A DNA stretch of 40,118 nucleotides, taken from positions 1 through 40,118 of the forward strand of contig LT649310.1 of NCBI GenBank assembly GCA_900128395.1, given 5' to 3'. Numbering within the stretch: the stretch's first letter is position 1; the number at the start of each line of letters is the position of its first letter. This DNA is from Stramenopiles sp. TOSAG23-2 (lineage: Eukaryota; Sar). Below are positions 30,783-39,958 of the stretch, piece after piece. Below the pieces are notes generated by a model. It ran no database searches, was not told the DNA's origin, and worked only from the letters and a program-made list of their open reading frames with translations. Made by a program: the position numbers and the translations under genes.

Positions 30783-32249
30783 TCAATGAAATATTTTGAT
30801 TTTTTTTTTCAGTAATACAGAATCAAATGCCTTCATAATTTTATTATGATTGAGTACGTTTGTTTCTTTTCTCGGTGTACCTTTACTAGAGCTTTTACTA
30901 TTTTTACTTGTTTGTTTATCTCGCTTACTTTTGTTATTCTCTGTCTTTGCATCTTTATTATTTGCATTTTTTTTATTTTTGTCTTTTTTTCCTTTTTTTT
31001 CTTTTCTATTTAACATTGCGATTTGTTTCTTTTTCCCAACAATCCAATTTTTTAAAATTTTAGTAGCTTTCATAATCCCTTTAAACTTATTAGCACCAGT
31101 AGCAGATTTATCTAATGGGATATCTTTAATATTATGCCATTTAATTTTTCCTATTTCTTTCCTAGTTCGTGTTTCAAAATTAAAATTTTCTTCAACACCA
31201 ATAATTATGAATAATGTGACTTGTTTAAATTTTGTTTCATTATATTGAATGAATTCATTTGCTTTGATGAGATTAGAACAATCATAGCCAATTTCCTCTA
31301 AAACTTCGCGAGCAGCAGCTGTCTCGTGACTTTCTCCTTCATTCACTTTTCCACGTGGAAACATCCAGCTCCTGCCGTGATAACTTCTTACAAGCACGCA
31401 TTTTGTCATTTTTTGATTTAGTAAAATTGAGCCAAACACTGGTATGCGCGATAGATATTGTTTAAACGTCCGATAAAGTTCATCGTATTTCTTGTAAGAT
31501 GGTTGCAATAAGGTGCATAAACGAAAAACTTGACGACCAAATTCTTCTTGGCTTAAATGTGGAAGCGTATCATCCTTATCAGCTAAATGATCCTCATAAA
31601 ACCACCACATTTGTTCAATTTGAACGAATAACCTATCAATGGCCGTTAATTGATCAGGCGGAAGACTTAGCAAAAATCTTCCGCACAAATCGACTATTGC
31701 AGCTTCAAACGTTCTTATCGCTTCCATCGCCCTTCCATCAAAATTAAAATATAAACGTCTATCATCGTAATCGCGGGCCCTTGGAAATACTTTAAATAAA
31801 CAATCCTTCGATAACTCTGCACTGCTACAGATGACTTTTCCTGAAGATTTTACTTTAACAAAATTTCCTTTGGGATCTTGCAGAGTTAAACGACCTGATA
31901 CAATTGTCACGGTGAACCAACACCCATCTTTGCCAGCATAAACTGTTCCGTGTGGTATGCCTTTTTTATTATTTTTGGAAGCAATTTGTAAAAATGTTCC
32001 GTGAAAGGTACGTATTGCTACTATGGAGCCAGTTGTAATTGTTGGTAAAGCTGCATTATTTTGTTTTTTTCTACTAGGATCTGGTTTTTTAATAAATGAT
32101 AAAATCTCCCAAGGTCCAGGGCGACTTCGATTCATAGTGACCATTCCTTTGGTATATCCTTGCCCTTCCCCATCAACACAAAGTAAATATCCACGATAAT
32201 TTTCCAAAGTTGCTTTTATACCGGAAGTAAAAGCTCTTATATCAGACAT
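30783..32249 (-). CDS. DCP2: Decapping enzyme DCP2 with N-terminal fascin-like trefoil
   Basis: An mRNA decapping pyrophosphohydrolase. Residues about 18-156 look like a fascin-type beta-trefoil: GYLLCVDGEGQG with RPGPWEIL, then IVAIRTFHGTFLQIA, then LTLQDPKGNFVKVKSSGKVI with LFKVF. From about 181 the DCP2 helical domain follows (VDLCGRFLLSLP, FVQIEQMWWFYEDHL). The Nudix domain comes next, with the box G-x5-E-x7-REVLEE-x-G at 300-322 and SWMFPRGK just before it. The C-terminal 70 residues are Lys-rich and disordered. Canonical DCP2 proteins start at the helical domain and have no trefoil. The upstream frame extends beyond the ATG with TTG only, so ATG 32247-32249 is the start, giving 488 residues. 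It probably acts in cytoplasmic P-bodies. Confidence 0.9.
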   Translation of the reverse strand: MSDIRAFTSGIKATLENYRGYLLCVDGEGQGYTKGMVTMNRSRPGPWEILSFIKKPDPSRKKQNNAALPTITTGSIVAIRTFHGTFLQIASKNNKKGIPHGTVYAGKDGCWFTVTIVSGRLTLQDPKGNFVKVKSSGKVICSSAELSKDCLFKVFPRARDYDDRRLYFNFDGRAMEAIRTFEAAIVDLCGRFLLSLPPDQLTAIDRLFVQIEQMWWFYEDHLADKDDTLPHLSQEEFGRQVFRLCTLLQPSYKKYDELYRTFKQYLSRIPVFGSILLNQKMTKCVLVRSYHGRSWMFPRGKVNEGESHETAAAREVLEEIGYDCSNLIKANEFIQYNETKFKQVTLFIIIGVEENFNFETRTRKEIGKIKWHNIKDIPLDKSATGANKFKGIMKATKILKNWIVGKKKQIAMLNRKEKKGKKDKNKKNANNKDAKTENNKSKRDKQTSKNSKSSSKGTPRKETNVLNHNKIMKAFDSVLLKKKIKIFH

Positions 32250-32957
32250 TTGTTTTAAATTAAATAAAATAATAACGGGTAACACCAAAATATAGGATAT
32301 TAAAATATTATTTGCTTACTGTTGCGTTTTTGTTAGTTTATTCTGTCTGTTATGATAATATGTATCAATGTACAATATGTTCTTATTCTTGCACTCTTTA
32401 TCTTTGATTCAAATGTCCTGATTTTGTATTATATTATATTATTATTATTATTTATTTTTATTAATTCAATTAATTATGAATAATGTTGAATGAAGACAAA
32501 GAAGACACGCTGCAGCATAGAATATAATAAACCATGAAAAATATGAATAGATCCATAGATCCACTGATCCCCAAAAAAATAATATTTAATACCTGATTCC
32601 GATAAGGTATTAATACCAGCCGTGTAGCATAGAGATGGAAAAAAAATAGATAATTCCCGTAATTAAGGAAAATGCTGGAATATTCTCCAACACTGGTAGA
32701 GAAAGAGTCTAACGACGCAGGCTATACACTACTGGTAAATATTATCTATTCTTGGAATTATTATTCTGGTGTATTTACTGTAGCTGTACATTTTTTCTTT
32801 TTATTTTATTTATATCGTACAATTAGGATATTGCTATTATTACAGTATATTTTTAAAAATCGCTTAGTTTTATATAAGAAGAGAGTGAATGAATTCCATA
32901 CCAATTCTTTTCATACTGATGTGTACGGTATAATTCCATCGAAACCACCAATAATTC
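32250..32957. other. Spacer between DCP2 and RING genes
   Basis: AT-rich, with an ATT-type run near 32430-32460. An ATG frame at 32672-33016 runs into the RING gene on the other strand and has a composition explained by AT-rich DNA, so it is not annotated. No clear hairpin or RNA gene is seen. Confidence 0.45.
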
Positions 32958-33575
32958 CTACTTTCTCTTGTAAAATCGTCCTGTCGTTAGATTCAATGTT
33001 CCATCATCGAACTTAACATTTGGATTTTTACAATTTGGACAAAATCCGCTTCGATTTAACCATTCATTTATACATTCTGTATGAAAGCGATGCTTACAAT
33101 TCAAAAAAGACAATTCTTCGCCGTCCTCAAAATCTGATAAGCAGATGGTGCAAGTGTCTCCCCCCATCGTTCCTTCTCTACATGGGTGATGGTCCAATCC
33201 AGCAAATAATAAAGTAACAGCCCTAACCCAACTGTGTAACTGATCTCTTGTTTTTACAACTAAAGTTAATGTATTACGATTTGAAGCGCAAGGAAACATA
33301 GAGGAGGAGCGTACTTGCGGGCTTGGGAAGCTGAAATTCAATGCAAATTCACCTGTACCTAGTTGCCCAAACGTTAAGCAAGCTCGTTCCATATTATATA
33401 TAGTACTAACGCGTCTTGCAAGTGGAAATTCATCTGTTGAAGGCCAACCTTTTAGTTCGAATGCATTAGTAATAGCGAAATATCGCTTGGACAGGGTTCC
33501 AGTACACCCGTGTAGAATGAATACCTCTCCGCTTTTTAAGTAAGTGACCTGTTCGCTCGTCAATACTGACGCCAT
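32958..33575 (-). CDS. PH-like plus RING-H2 ubiquitin ligase, 205 aa
   Basis: The N-terminal part (about residues 10-125) has the pattern of a pleckstrin-homology-like fold: KSGEVFILHGCTGTLSKRYFAI at the start, LTLVVKTRDQLHSWVRAV as the C-terminal strand and helix with the conserved Trp. The C-terminal part is a complete RING-H2 finger: C142, C145, C160, H162, H165, C168, C179 and C182, with the WLNRSGFCPNC end typical of E3 ubiquitin ligases. A membrane-phosphoinositide-targeted E3 is a reasonable inference. No membrane helix is present. Start ATG is at 33573-33575 and the stop is TAA. The gene is divergent from the ankyrin gene. Confidence 0.83.
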   Translation of the reverse strand: MASVLTSEQVTYLKSGEVFILHGCTGTLSKRYFAITNAFELKGWPSTDEFPLARRVSTIYNMERACLTFGQLGTGEFALNFSFPSPQVRSSSMFPCASNRNTLTLVVKTRDQLHSWVRAVTLLFAGLDHHPCREGTMGGDTCTICLSDFEDGEELSFLNCKHRFHTECINEWLNRSGFCPNCKNPNVKFDDGTLNLTTGRFYKRK

Positions 33576-34220
33576 GTGTTAGTTTACATGAATATTGTAA
33601 AATTCATTGTACAATAATTCGTTTCTGTTATTGTGTGCTTCTTTAGTGTATTACATATTATTATTATTATTATTATTATTATATTATTATTAATATTACT
33701 GCCTTATTTATTATATTACTACTCTAGTAATAATAATAAAAAAAAGCTACTTATTATTAATAGCACTTTTTGGGTGTAACTGGGAAAAGTCTGTTGAAGA
33801 AATGTTATTTTTAGCCAGCTAGGTATAGGTCTACGAGTCCTCGTACATAGTAGAATAGGTAAATAGTAAAAAGACTGGGAGAAAAACAACGAGCAGCAGC
33901 GCGGCCGAACTAGCTATTACAGTATTATATTATACTGTACTACCAGGTATTATCATTATTATTAAAAAAAAAAAGTAGTTGTTATAATAATACATGTAAA
34001 CATATATCCACCACAGTTTATCAGTCAAACGCACACTTTTTATATACAACAACGAAGGGATTTCTGAATTGTGCAGGATACATGCAACATATAGTTTCAT
34101 AGATATACAAATACGAATAGCATAATTCAAAATAATTAGATATTTAATGACTTTCATAAACTTATAATGCAAAATAAAGCCAATTATTAATAAACAAAAG
34201 ATAAAAAAAAAAGAATACTT
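33576..34220. other. Divergent spacer between RING and ankyrin genes
   Basis: Shared upstream region with an (ATT)n microsatellite at about 33658-33695, further AT-rich runs and a short GC-rich spot near 33896-33906 (CAGCGCGGCC). No gene is supported. Confidence 0.5.
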
Positions 34221-36302
34221 ATGGAAAAGAAAGCACAAAACAGTGAAGACGAAGATCCGTGGGTGCAATACGATTTACTAAAGCAACGTCTGAAGCGACT
34301 CAGGGTTCGATTCTATAATGGTAGGGATGCAGACAAAGAAAGGACGGCCCGATTACGGCCAATATGGTATGAGCGCCAAAAAGAAGTATTAGAAGATTTA
34401 ATTTATGTTCGACGAGGCTTGAGAGATTTGCAAGGCTCATCCAACGAATTTCATTTTTGCGTCTCTGCAGAAGAGCGCAGATGGTTGGAAGACCAAGAAC
34501 GGTTAGAAGCGTTGCTTAAAAAATCGAAAGCATCCAAAAGACTAGCAAAGTTAGATGTTGTGAAAGCAGAATTAGCTGTGACTCAAAAAGAGAAGGAAAA
34601 ACTTATTTTCATGAGAAATGGGCGCCCATTACCATTTCGCGATGAAATTTTTGCCGAAATTACAGAAATTAATCGTGTATATAAAGAATTACTAATAGCT
34701 ATGGAAGAAAGTACAAACGAATCCATTGACTTAGAGCGAAGACATGAAGAAGCTCGAGAATGGCAAAGGCCAGAACAATATGTAAAACAAGAACGAGTTT
34801 TTGCACAAGTCATTGCGCAGCGGGAAAAAGCAAGGGAATCCTTAACTTTGGAAGAACAGGGTGTCATATCTGCCGTTCGTTTCGGTGAGGCGGATACTCT
34901 CCGCAAAATTTTGGCTACTGGGAGATACTCCGTACAAGTAACGACGGGTATGTCGAAAGAAACTCCCTTACATTTTGCTGCAATAGGTGGATATACAGAT
35001 GTAGCAACTGTATTGATAGATGCCGGTGCGACAGTAGACGCATTTAATATCGATGGGTGGACTCCCCTTCATTATTGTTGTGGACTTTTGTCGACTAAGG
35101 TAACGATTGGGTTGAACAGATTAGAAATGGTTAGACTTTTGTTACAACGTGGAGCAAATGCAAATCTTGGAATCGATAACGGTCGAGCGGTTGAGATGCC
35201 TGATAACTCCACTCCACTTCATTTTGCATCATATTCTGGCGCTAATGATATCGTTCAACTCTTATTAAAATATAAAGCGGAAGTAAATTCACCCGATATG
35301 AATGGTAGGATTCCTATCATGATAGCGGCGGGGCAAAATCATAGCGAAACTGTAGAAATATTAGAAAAAGCTGGTTCGAGAATGGAGGCAAGAGATTACT
35401 GGTGTGAAACTGCACATGAGCATGTCGCTAACATGTGGCTTCGTTTAGGTCGTCCGGCAGAAGAGGAGCGTGATCTGCAGACAGAAGAACTACTCCGTGT
35501 GCTTGGTAAACCATTAACGGCTAAAGAAGTTGATTCCAACCTTGCAACACACTTTACTATAGTACACGACGAGAAAACAAAGGAGGAGATTGAGCGGGTA
35601 TATTATAGAGTTGAATATAAACATTTGCCAGATTTGTACCACGCTCAAAGCGAGCGTTTAAAGCACAAAAGGCGTCGTTTGGGTATACAAGAAATCCTTG
35701 GTCCAGAACGAACCGTATTAGTAGTTGATTGGAAGTTGCCATTTCCACTGCATACACCTAAAACTCCTAGTGCACCAATGCAGTCTCCTCTTCAACTTCT
35801 TCAAAAAATTTTAAGGGATGGTCTTCCAGAAGCAGCGATTGATTCGTATATATTTTCTAACGGTCGTAAAAAGTATAGATCTTATTACATAAATACTACC
35901 ATCTCCTTGAAAAATCAATTCATGCTTCATCTGTACATACGGGACAGATTATCAACATATCTACCTCACCATGGCCTAATAAAGTCATTTAATATAAAAT
36001 TTAAATCTTTGCCTTTGTATCAAATGTATGAAGAAAATGGAACAGATGTATTTAATTATTATGGTCATTTCGATGAGTACGGATTAAATATGAATGATGA
36101 AAAACCTTCTGCAATGAAATTGTTGCGCGTAACAAGTGTTCGGCAAGATGAAATTCCGGTAGAAGCATGTCCGACTTTAAGTAGGGCAGTCTCCGTATAT
36201 TATAGAAAATGGCGTACAGAACAAAAAGTACGTATGAAAGGGGCAGTTGAAGCTGTTATCGGGGGCAACATGATATATAAATTAATTTCTAAACGTCGCT
36301 AA
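34221..36302 (+). CDS. Coiled-coil plus ankyrin-repeat protein, 693 aa
   Basis: Residues about 1-215 are charged helix (RRWLEDQERLEALLKKS). Four or so ankyrin repeats lie at about 246-400: TPLHFAAIGGYTDVATVLI, TPLHYCC followed by MVRLLLQRGANAN, TPLHFASYSGANDIVQLLL and PIMIAAGQNHSETVEILEKAG. A long insertion sits between repeats 2 and 3. The remaining 290 residues have a basic, partly structured appearance (ILGPERTVLVVDWKLPFPL, SYYINTTISLKNQFMLHLY) and match nothing I can name. There is no kinase, channel or membrane segment. Ankyrin repeats bind other proteins, so a scaffold role is likely. Start ATG 34221 follows a poly-A leader, and the stop is TAA. A strong hairpin follows the stop. Confidence 0.8.
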   Translation: MEKKAQNSEDEDPWVQYDLLKQRLKRLRVRFYNGRDADKERTARLRPIWYERQKEVLEDLIYVRRGLRDLQGSSNEFHFCVSAEERRWLEDQERLEALLKKSKASKRLAKLDVVKAELAVTQKEKEKLIFMRNGRPLPFRDEIFAEITEINRVYKELLIAMEESTNESIDLERRHEEAREWQRPEQYVKQERVFAQVIAQREKARESLTLEEQGVISAVRFGEADTLRKILATGRYSVQVTTGMSKETPLHFAAIGGYTDVATVLIDAGATVDAFNIDGWTPLHYCCGLLSTKVTIGLNRLEMVRLLLQRGANANLGIDNGRAVEMPDNSTPLHFASYSGANDIVQLLLKYKAEVNSPDMNGRIPIMIAAGQNHSETVEILEKAGSRMEARDYWCETAHEHVANMWLRLGRPAEEERDLQTEELLRVLGKPLTAKEVDSNLATHFTIVHDEKTKEEIERVYYRVEYKHLPDLYHAQSERLKHKRRRLGIQEILGPERTVLVVDWKLPFPLHTPKTPSAPMQSPLQLLQKILRDGLPEAAIDSYIFSNGRKKYRSYYINTTISLKNQFMLHLYIRDRLSTYLPHHGLIKSFNIKFKSLPLYQMYEENGTDVFNYYGHFDEYGLNMNDEKPSAMKLLRVTSVRQDEIPVEACPTLSRAVSVYYRKWRTEQKVRMKGAVEAVIGGNMIYKLISKRR

Positions 36303-36326
36303 TTTCCTTTTTTTTTTTATTTTTTT

Positions 36327-36360
36327 AATATGTATGATATGCATATGTATCATACATATT
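36327..36360. other. Strong hairpin 25 bases after the ankyrin gene stop
   Basis: AATATGTATGATA pairs perfectly with TATCATACATATT (13 bp) around an 8-base loop, preceded by T runs. It is the longest perfect stem in the window and lies where a 3'-end signal would be expected. Confidence 0.45.
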
Positions 36361-36415
36361 TTTAAAATGTACATCAGCAGTATGATACGTAAGAATATAA
36401 TATTTTTAAAATTTT

Positions 36416-36747
36416 GATGGTTAAAATCTAAGTTATATATGATAATAATTTCACTTCCCGTGCTAAGTAATATGCTCAATACTCAATCTCAAGAATAATA
36501 TTCTATCCTACTAAATAGTAAAGCTCTAATGCACCACCTCTCTGCAAACTAATACTCTACAAGCATTGAGTAGGTTTCTCTCCTTCCGCGCATACTCGTT
36601 GAACTCGCTGGACGTCGGGTTCATTATTCGAAAACGGTGAGGTTGTCGAAGAGAAAGATCCTGTTGTGAACAACAACCGGTAGCTATCCGGATAAAAAGA
36701 TCTTGAAGTGCACGGTTGTGGCAAAAAGCCGCGGTTTTAATCACTTA
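36416..36747. repeat. Dispersed repeat R, long copy 2
   Basis: About 332 bases, same orientation as copy 1 (30361-30701) and, like it, located in a convergent spacer about 70-80 bases from the stop of the minus-strand gene. It differs from copy 1 by substitutions and small indels (for example CATTATTCG for CATTCG) that break the minus-strand frame. It shares TTAAAATCTAAGTTATA near its left end with the MITE interior (19772-19808). Confidence 0.85.
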
Positions 36748-36818
36748 AATAAAAATACACATATTTTTAAATATTTTTTATATAACGTATGTACTTTATA
36801 TTCTCAAGATATCATATT

Positions 36819-38930
36819 TTAAACTATGACACATCGTTTTCTTTTAGCAATGGACTTTACAAGTTCCCCATCATTTGTCACATTAGTATCTCGGACCACT
36901 CCAACTTTCTTTTTATTTTTATCTTTCATGGTGGGACTCCGCTTTTCATACGCAACCCGTCTATCTGCAGCATCGCGAAAGTGTATTTCAGACGACGTTG
37001 GGACTAAACGCCATCCTTTTTTTTTTCCTTCCATAAAATTTGCTTTTGGTTCCATTACCTTTTCTGGTGATTGCAATGGAGTTGTTGGATTGCCACCTTT
37101 AGCTTTACGAAAAAATGCTGTTGCTATTTTCAATGCACCACTTCTATTAAATGAATCGTCAAAACTATCTTGTGTTTTTAGTGCTTTTTTCTTTCTTTTC
37201 GTTTGATTATCTGAATCCGAAACTTTTCGGTTTGATTCTTGTTTTGTACATACAAATGGATGAGAAAATAGACTTTTCGTGTTTGGTCTTTCATCTGGAT
37301 TTCTTCTGAAACATTGATTTAGAAAGTCGATCATATCCTCAGTAGTTTCTCTTTCGGGGACATGATCAAGTGGTGGAGAATCATTGCTGGTAGATACATG
37401 GTGTAACAATTCGTAAACACTTTTAAATCCACGAACTGCCCAGGGTGTTTCTCCTGATAACATTTGAATAATTGTACATCCTAAACTCCAGATATCTGCT
37501 TTGATGTCACATCGCTCATTAGTAATGACTTCAGGGGCTAAAAATGCAGGGGTACCAAAAAGTGCTGGGCCTTTCGTTATATTTTTTAATAGTCGTGCAG
37601 CACCAAAATCTGCTAATTTAATCCTTCCATCTTTGGATACAAGTATATTTTGCCCTTTAATATCTCGGTGGACTATACCTTGATTATGTAAATATGCGAG
37701 GCCTTTTAATATTTGCAAAGTGTGTTGCGCTACCAATCCTACAGGGAGCTGTCCAAATTGGGCTAAAATTTGAGTTAGACTCCCGCCACTAACCCATTCT
37801 GTAAAGATATATAATCTATCCCAAAGAACTGCTGCACCTACGTATCGGACGATATTTGGATGGCGCAATCTTTGCAAAATCTGTACTTCTGTTACTACAT
37901 CTGTCATTCCACCGACTACGTCTTGGCCACAATAAATTTCCTTTACAGCTAAAAAAGCTCCGTTTGTTTTATCTAGTCCACGATAGACAATACCATACGC
38001 ACCAGATCCAATTTTATCACCCAGTCCATATAAATCATTGAATTCCTCCGGGGTTAGAACTGCCGGCCGTTGATTTCGTTTTGATCGCTTCTTATTTTTC
38101 CCTTTCGTTTTTCGTTTTCTTCGATAACTTTTATCTCCGTGTTTGCTTTTACTATTGTTTTTTTGACTTTGCTTTTGTTTATTATTAGGCCTCTTTGACT
38201 TACTTTTTTGAAGGCGATTTTTATTTACAATATTATTTTTACCTGGGACAAGAGCTTTCGAAGTCATTGATGTGTCAAACATCACATTTGTTTTAATTTT
38301 TTTTAATTGATCATCAAAGACGTCTTCAACTTCTTCTTCCTCATTAGATTCTTCATAATTAATTTCGTTGCGCATATTGCTATCTAAAGAACTCACCGAT
38401 GATACAGAGAACCCATGCTCCCTTGGTGTCGTAACGTCTGGCCCGACTTCATTTATATTAATTGTTTGTGAAATCAAATCTCCGTTTCCATATTCCTCCT
38501 CGACACTTCGCTTAACTTTACCGTCCCTATCAAAATTAGAAGAGTTTTCTTTTAGATGCAACTGCAACTGCTCGCCAACTACATTTGGCAGCCTTTCCTC
38601 GTTTTCAGAGGATTCTTCGTCGTCATCGCTGTTACTGCTGCTTTCATCAGTTGGCGATAAATTTAAAAGGGATTCTTGCACTATTTGGTCTTCGCTACGT
38701 TTTGTGATTTCTTGGCTATGGTGAGAAGAATTGCTTTGTACACGATTAATACGGTCGTTATGCAGGATTTTGATAGAGTTATCTTCCGCTATAATATTGT
38801 TGTGCACATCTAAGTTCTCATTTACAAGCTTGTCAACGTAAACTACCATAACATTTGGTTGAGAATCCCTCGATGCAAGTGCTTTCAATCCACCTGGGAC
38901 AGTCGTAACCTGCACTTTATCTTGCGACAT
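36819..38930 (-). CDS. MAPKKK-type (STE11/MEKK) protein kinase with CaaX-like end
   Basis: A 703-residue serine/threonine kinase. Residues 1-300 are regulatory and disordered: an acidic Ser/Asp/Glu stretch (about 95-115) and a Lys/Arg/Gln-rich stretch (about 250-295). The kinase domain is at about 300-560: glycine loop GSGAYG, ATP-binding K330 in LAVKEI, catalytic loop HRDIKGQN with D423, DFG at D441, and GTPAFLAPEV for the activation segment. HRDIKGQN and the GTPxFxAPEV form match MAPKKKs that phosphorylate MAPKKs. A basic tail follows, and the protein ends KRKRCVIV, i.e. a polybasic run plus C700-V-I-V, which reads as a CaaX prenylation box. No signal peptide is present. Start ATG is at 38928-38930 and the stop is TAA. 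Confidence 0.9.
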   Translation of the reverse strand: MSQDKVQVTTVPGGLKALASRDSQPNVMVVYVDKLVNENLDVHNNIIAEDNSIKILHNDRINRVQSNSSHHSQEITKRSEDQIVQESLLNLSPTDESSSNSDDDEESSENEERLPNVVGEQLQLHLKENSSNFDRDGKVKRSVEEEYGNGDLISQTININEVGPDVTTPREHGFSVSSVSSLDSNMRNEINYEESNEEEEVEDVFDDQLKKIKTNVMFDTSMTSKALVPGKNNIVNKNRLQKSKSKRPNNKQKQSQKNNSKSKHGDKSYRRKRKTKGKNKKRSKRNQRPAVLTPEEFNDLYGLGDKIGSGAYGIVYRGLDKTNGAFLAVKEIYCGQDVVGGMTDVVTEVQILQRLRHPNIVRYVGAAVLWDRLYIFTEWVSGGSLTQILAQFGQLPVGLVAQHTLQILKGLAYLHNQGIVHRDIKGQNILVSKDGRIKLADFGAARLLKNITKGPALFGTPAFLAPEVITNERCDIKADIWSLGCTIIQMLSGETPWAVRGFKSVYELLHHVSTSNDSPPLDHVPERETTEDMIDFLNQCFRRNPDERPNTKSLFSHPFVCTKQESNRKVSDSDNQTKRKKKALKTQDSFDDSFNRSGALKIATAFFRKAKGGNPTTPLQSPEKVMEPKANFMEGKKKGWRLVPTSSEIHFRDAADRRVAYEKRSPTMKDKNKKKVGVVRDTNVTNDGELVKSIAKRKRCVIV

Positions 38931-39464
38931 CTTTTAAATATTTGTATTGGCTAAACGTAATAAATGCTGGGATATTGTCTTCTTACGGTAAGGATTCTAT
39001 TTACTATTATAAATATGATTTATACACATTGTCGTATTATTGATTTGAAACAATATTTTTTAATATTTTGTCTATTGTTACTTTACTCGTGTTCTGAATT
39101 CGGTTTTTACATATATATGAGATAAATAATTTTATTTAGAGGATGGAGATTTCTTTATATTTCGAATTATTGGAGTGGCGAAAGGATATTATTTGTGTGT
39201 TAAATGTTTTATTATCTGCAGTGTAAGTGCATCTCAAAACATAATAGATGCCATTTTAATTTTTAGTTTGTCAATATATAAGTATTATATATATTAATAG
39301 TATAATATTATTGTATGTAGTGTGGTTTGCTAGTGCACTAGTATCAAATAAAAGAAAAAAAACAATCTGGCCAGCTGGCAATTACAATCCAGCAATGAAA
39401 TCAAAACACACCCATTTTTTCTATTTGATGGTTAATATTACCTATACCACCGTGGTAGCGGGCT

Positions 39465-39550
39465 ATAGCTCCTAGCTGGGAGCTGGGCTAGAGCTAGAGC
39501 TATTAATAGCGGCTAGAGCTAGAGCTAGCTAGCTGGGCTAGCGGCGAGAG
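39465..39550. repeat. Degenerate AGCTAGAG/CTAGCTGGG tandem repeat
   Basis: Repeated GGCTAGAGCTAGAGCTA-type units with local palindromes, more GC-rich than the surroundings. The CTGG component relates it loosely to the islands at 10438 and 18440. Confidence 0.7.
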
Positions 39551-39958
39551 GAACATAAATACCAGAATAATAGCTCTATCTATAATTGAAATAATACCAG
39601 GACAGGAGTACGAGTATTATACCACAGGGGTAGTCCCCCCAGAGACATAGATTTAGTGCTATGTGCCTTGTAAATCCCATCCAAACAGTGCAAATATCAG
39701 GTATTTTCCATCCTGTGTCAGCCTAAATTGCGTTCAAAAAAACAATCCCAAAACAGGTGTAAATTGAGTGGATTTGGATTTTTGTATACTTGATTCTATT
39801 TTCATCCTATCCAATGTTATACTTATATCATACCATCAGCTGATATTTATTCAGTCCAATCAATATATATAATGAATGACCATTATAAAAATATATATAT
39901 ATATATTTAGTATCTGATGGGCATTTTACAAATAAAAAATAGCCAATATCTTTTTTTT

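Larger units (their letters stand above)
36303..36818. other. Convergent spacer between ankyrin and kinase genes
   Basis: Contains the hairpin at 36327-36360 and dispersed repeat R (36416-36747). The remainder, up to the kinase stop, is A/T-rich with AAATATTT-type palindromes. No gene. Confidence 0.55.

Noticed and set aside
32250-32288. 13-codon extension of the DCP2 fusion
   Set aside because: It begins at TTG; the first ATG at 32247-32249 is preferred.
32672-33016. 114-codon ATG frame overlapping the RING gene end
   Set aside because: Hydrophobic AT-type composition, and it overlaps the coding end of a well-supported gene on the other strand.
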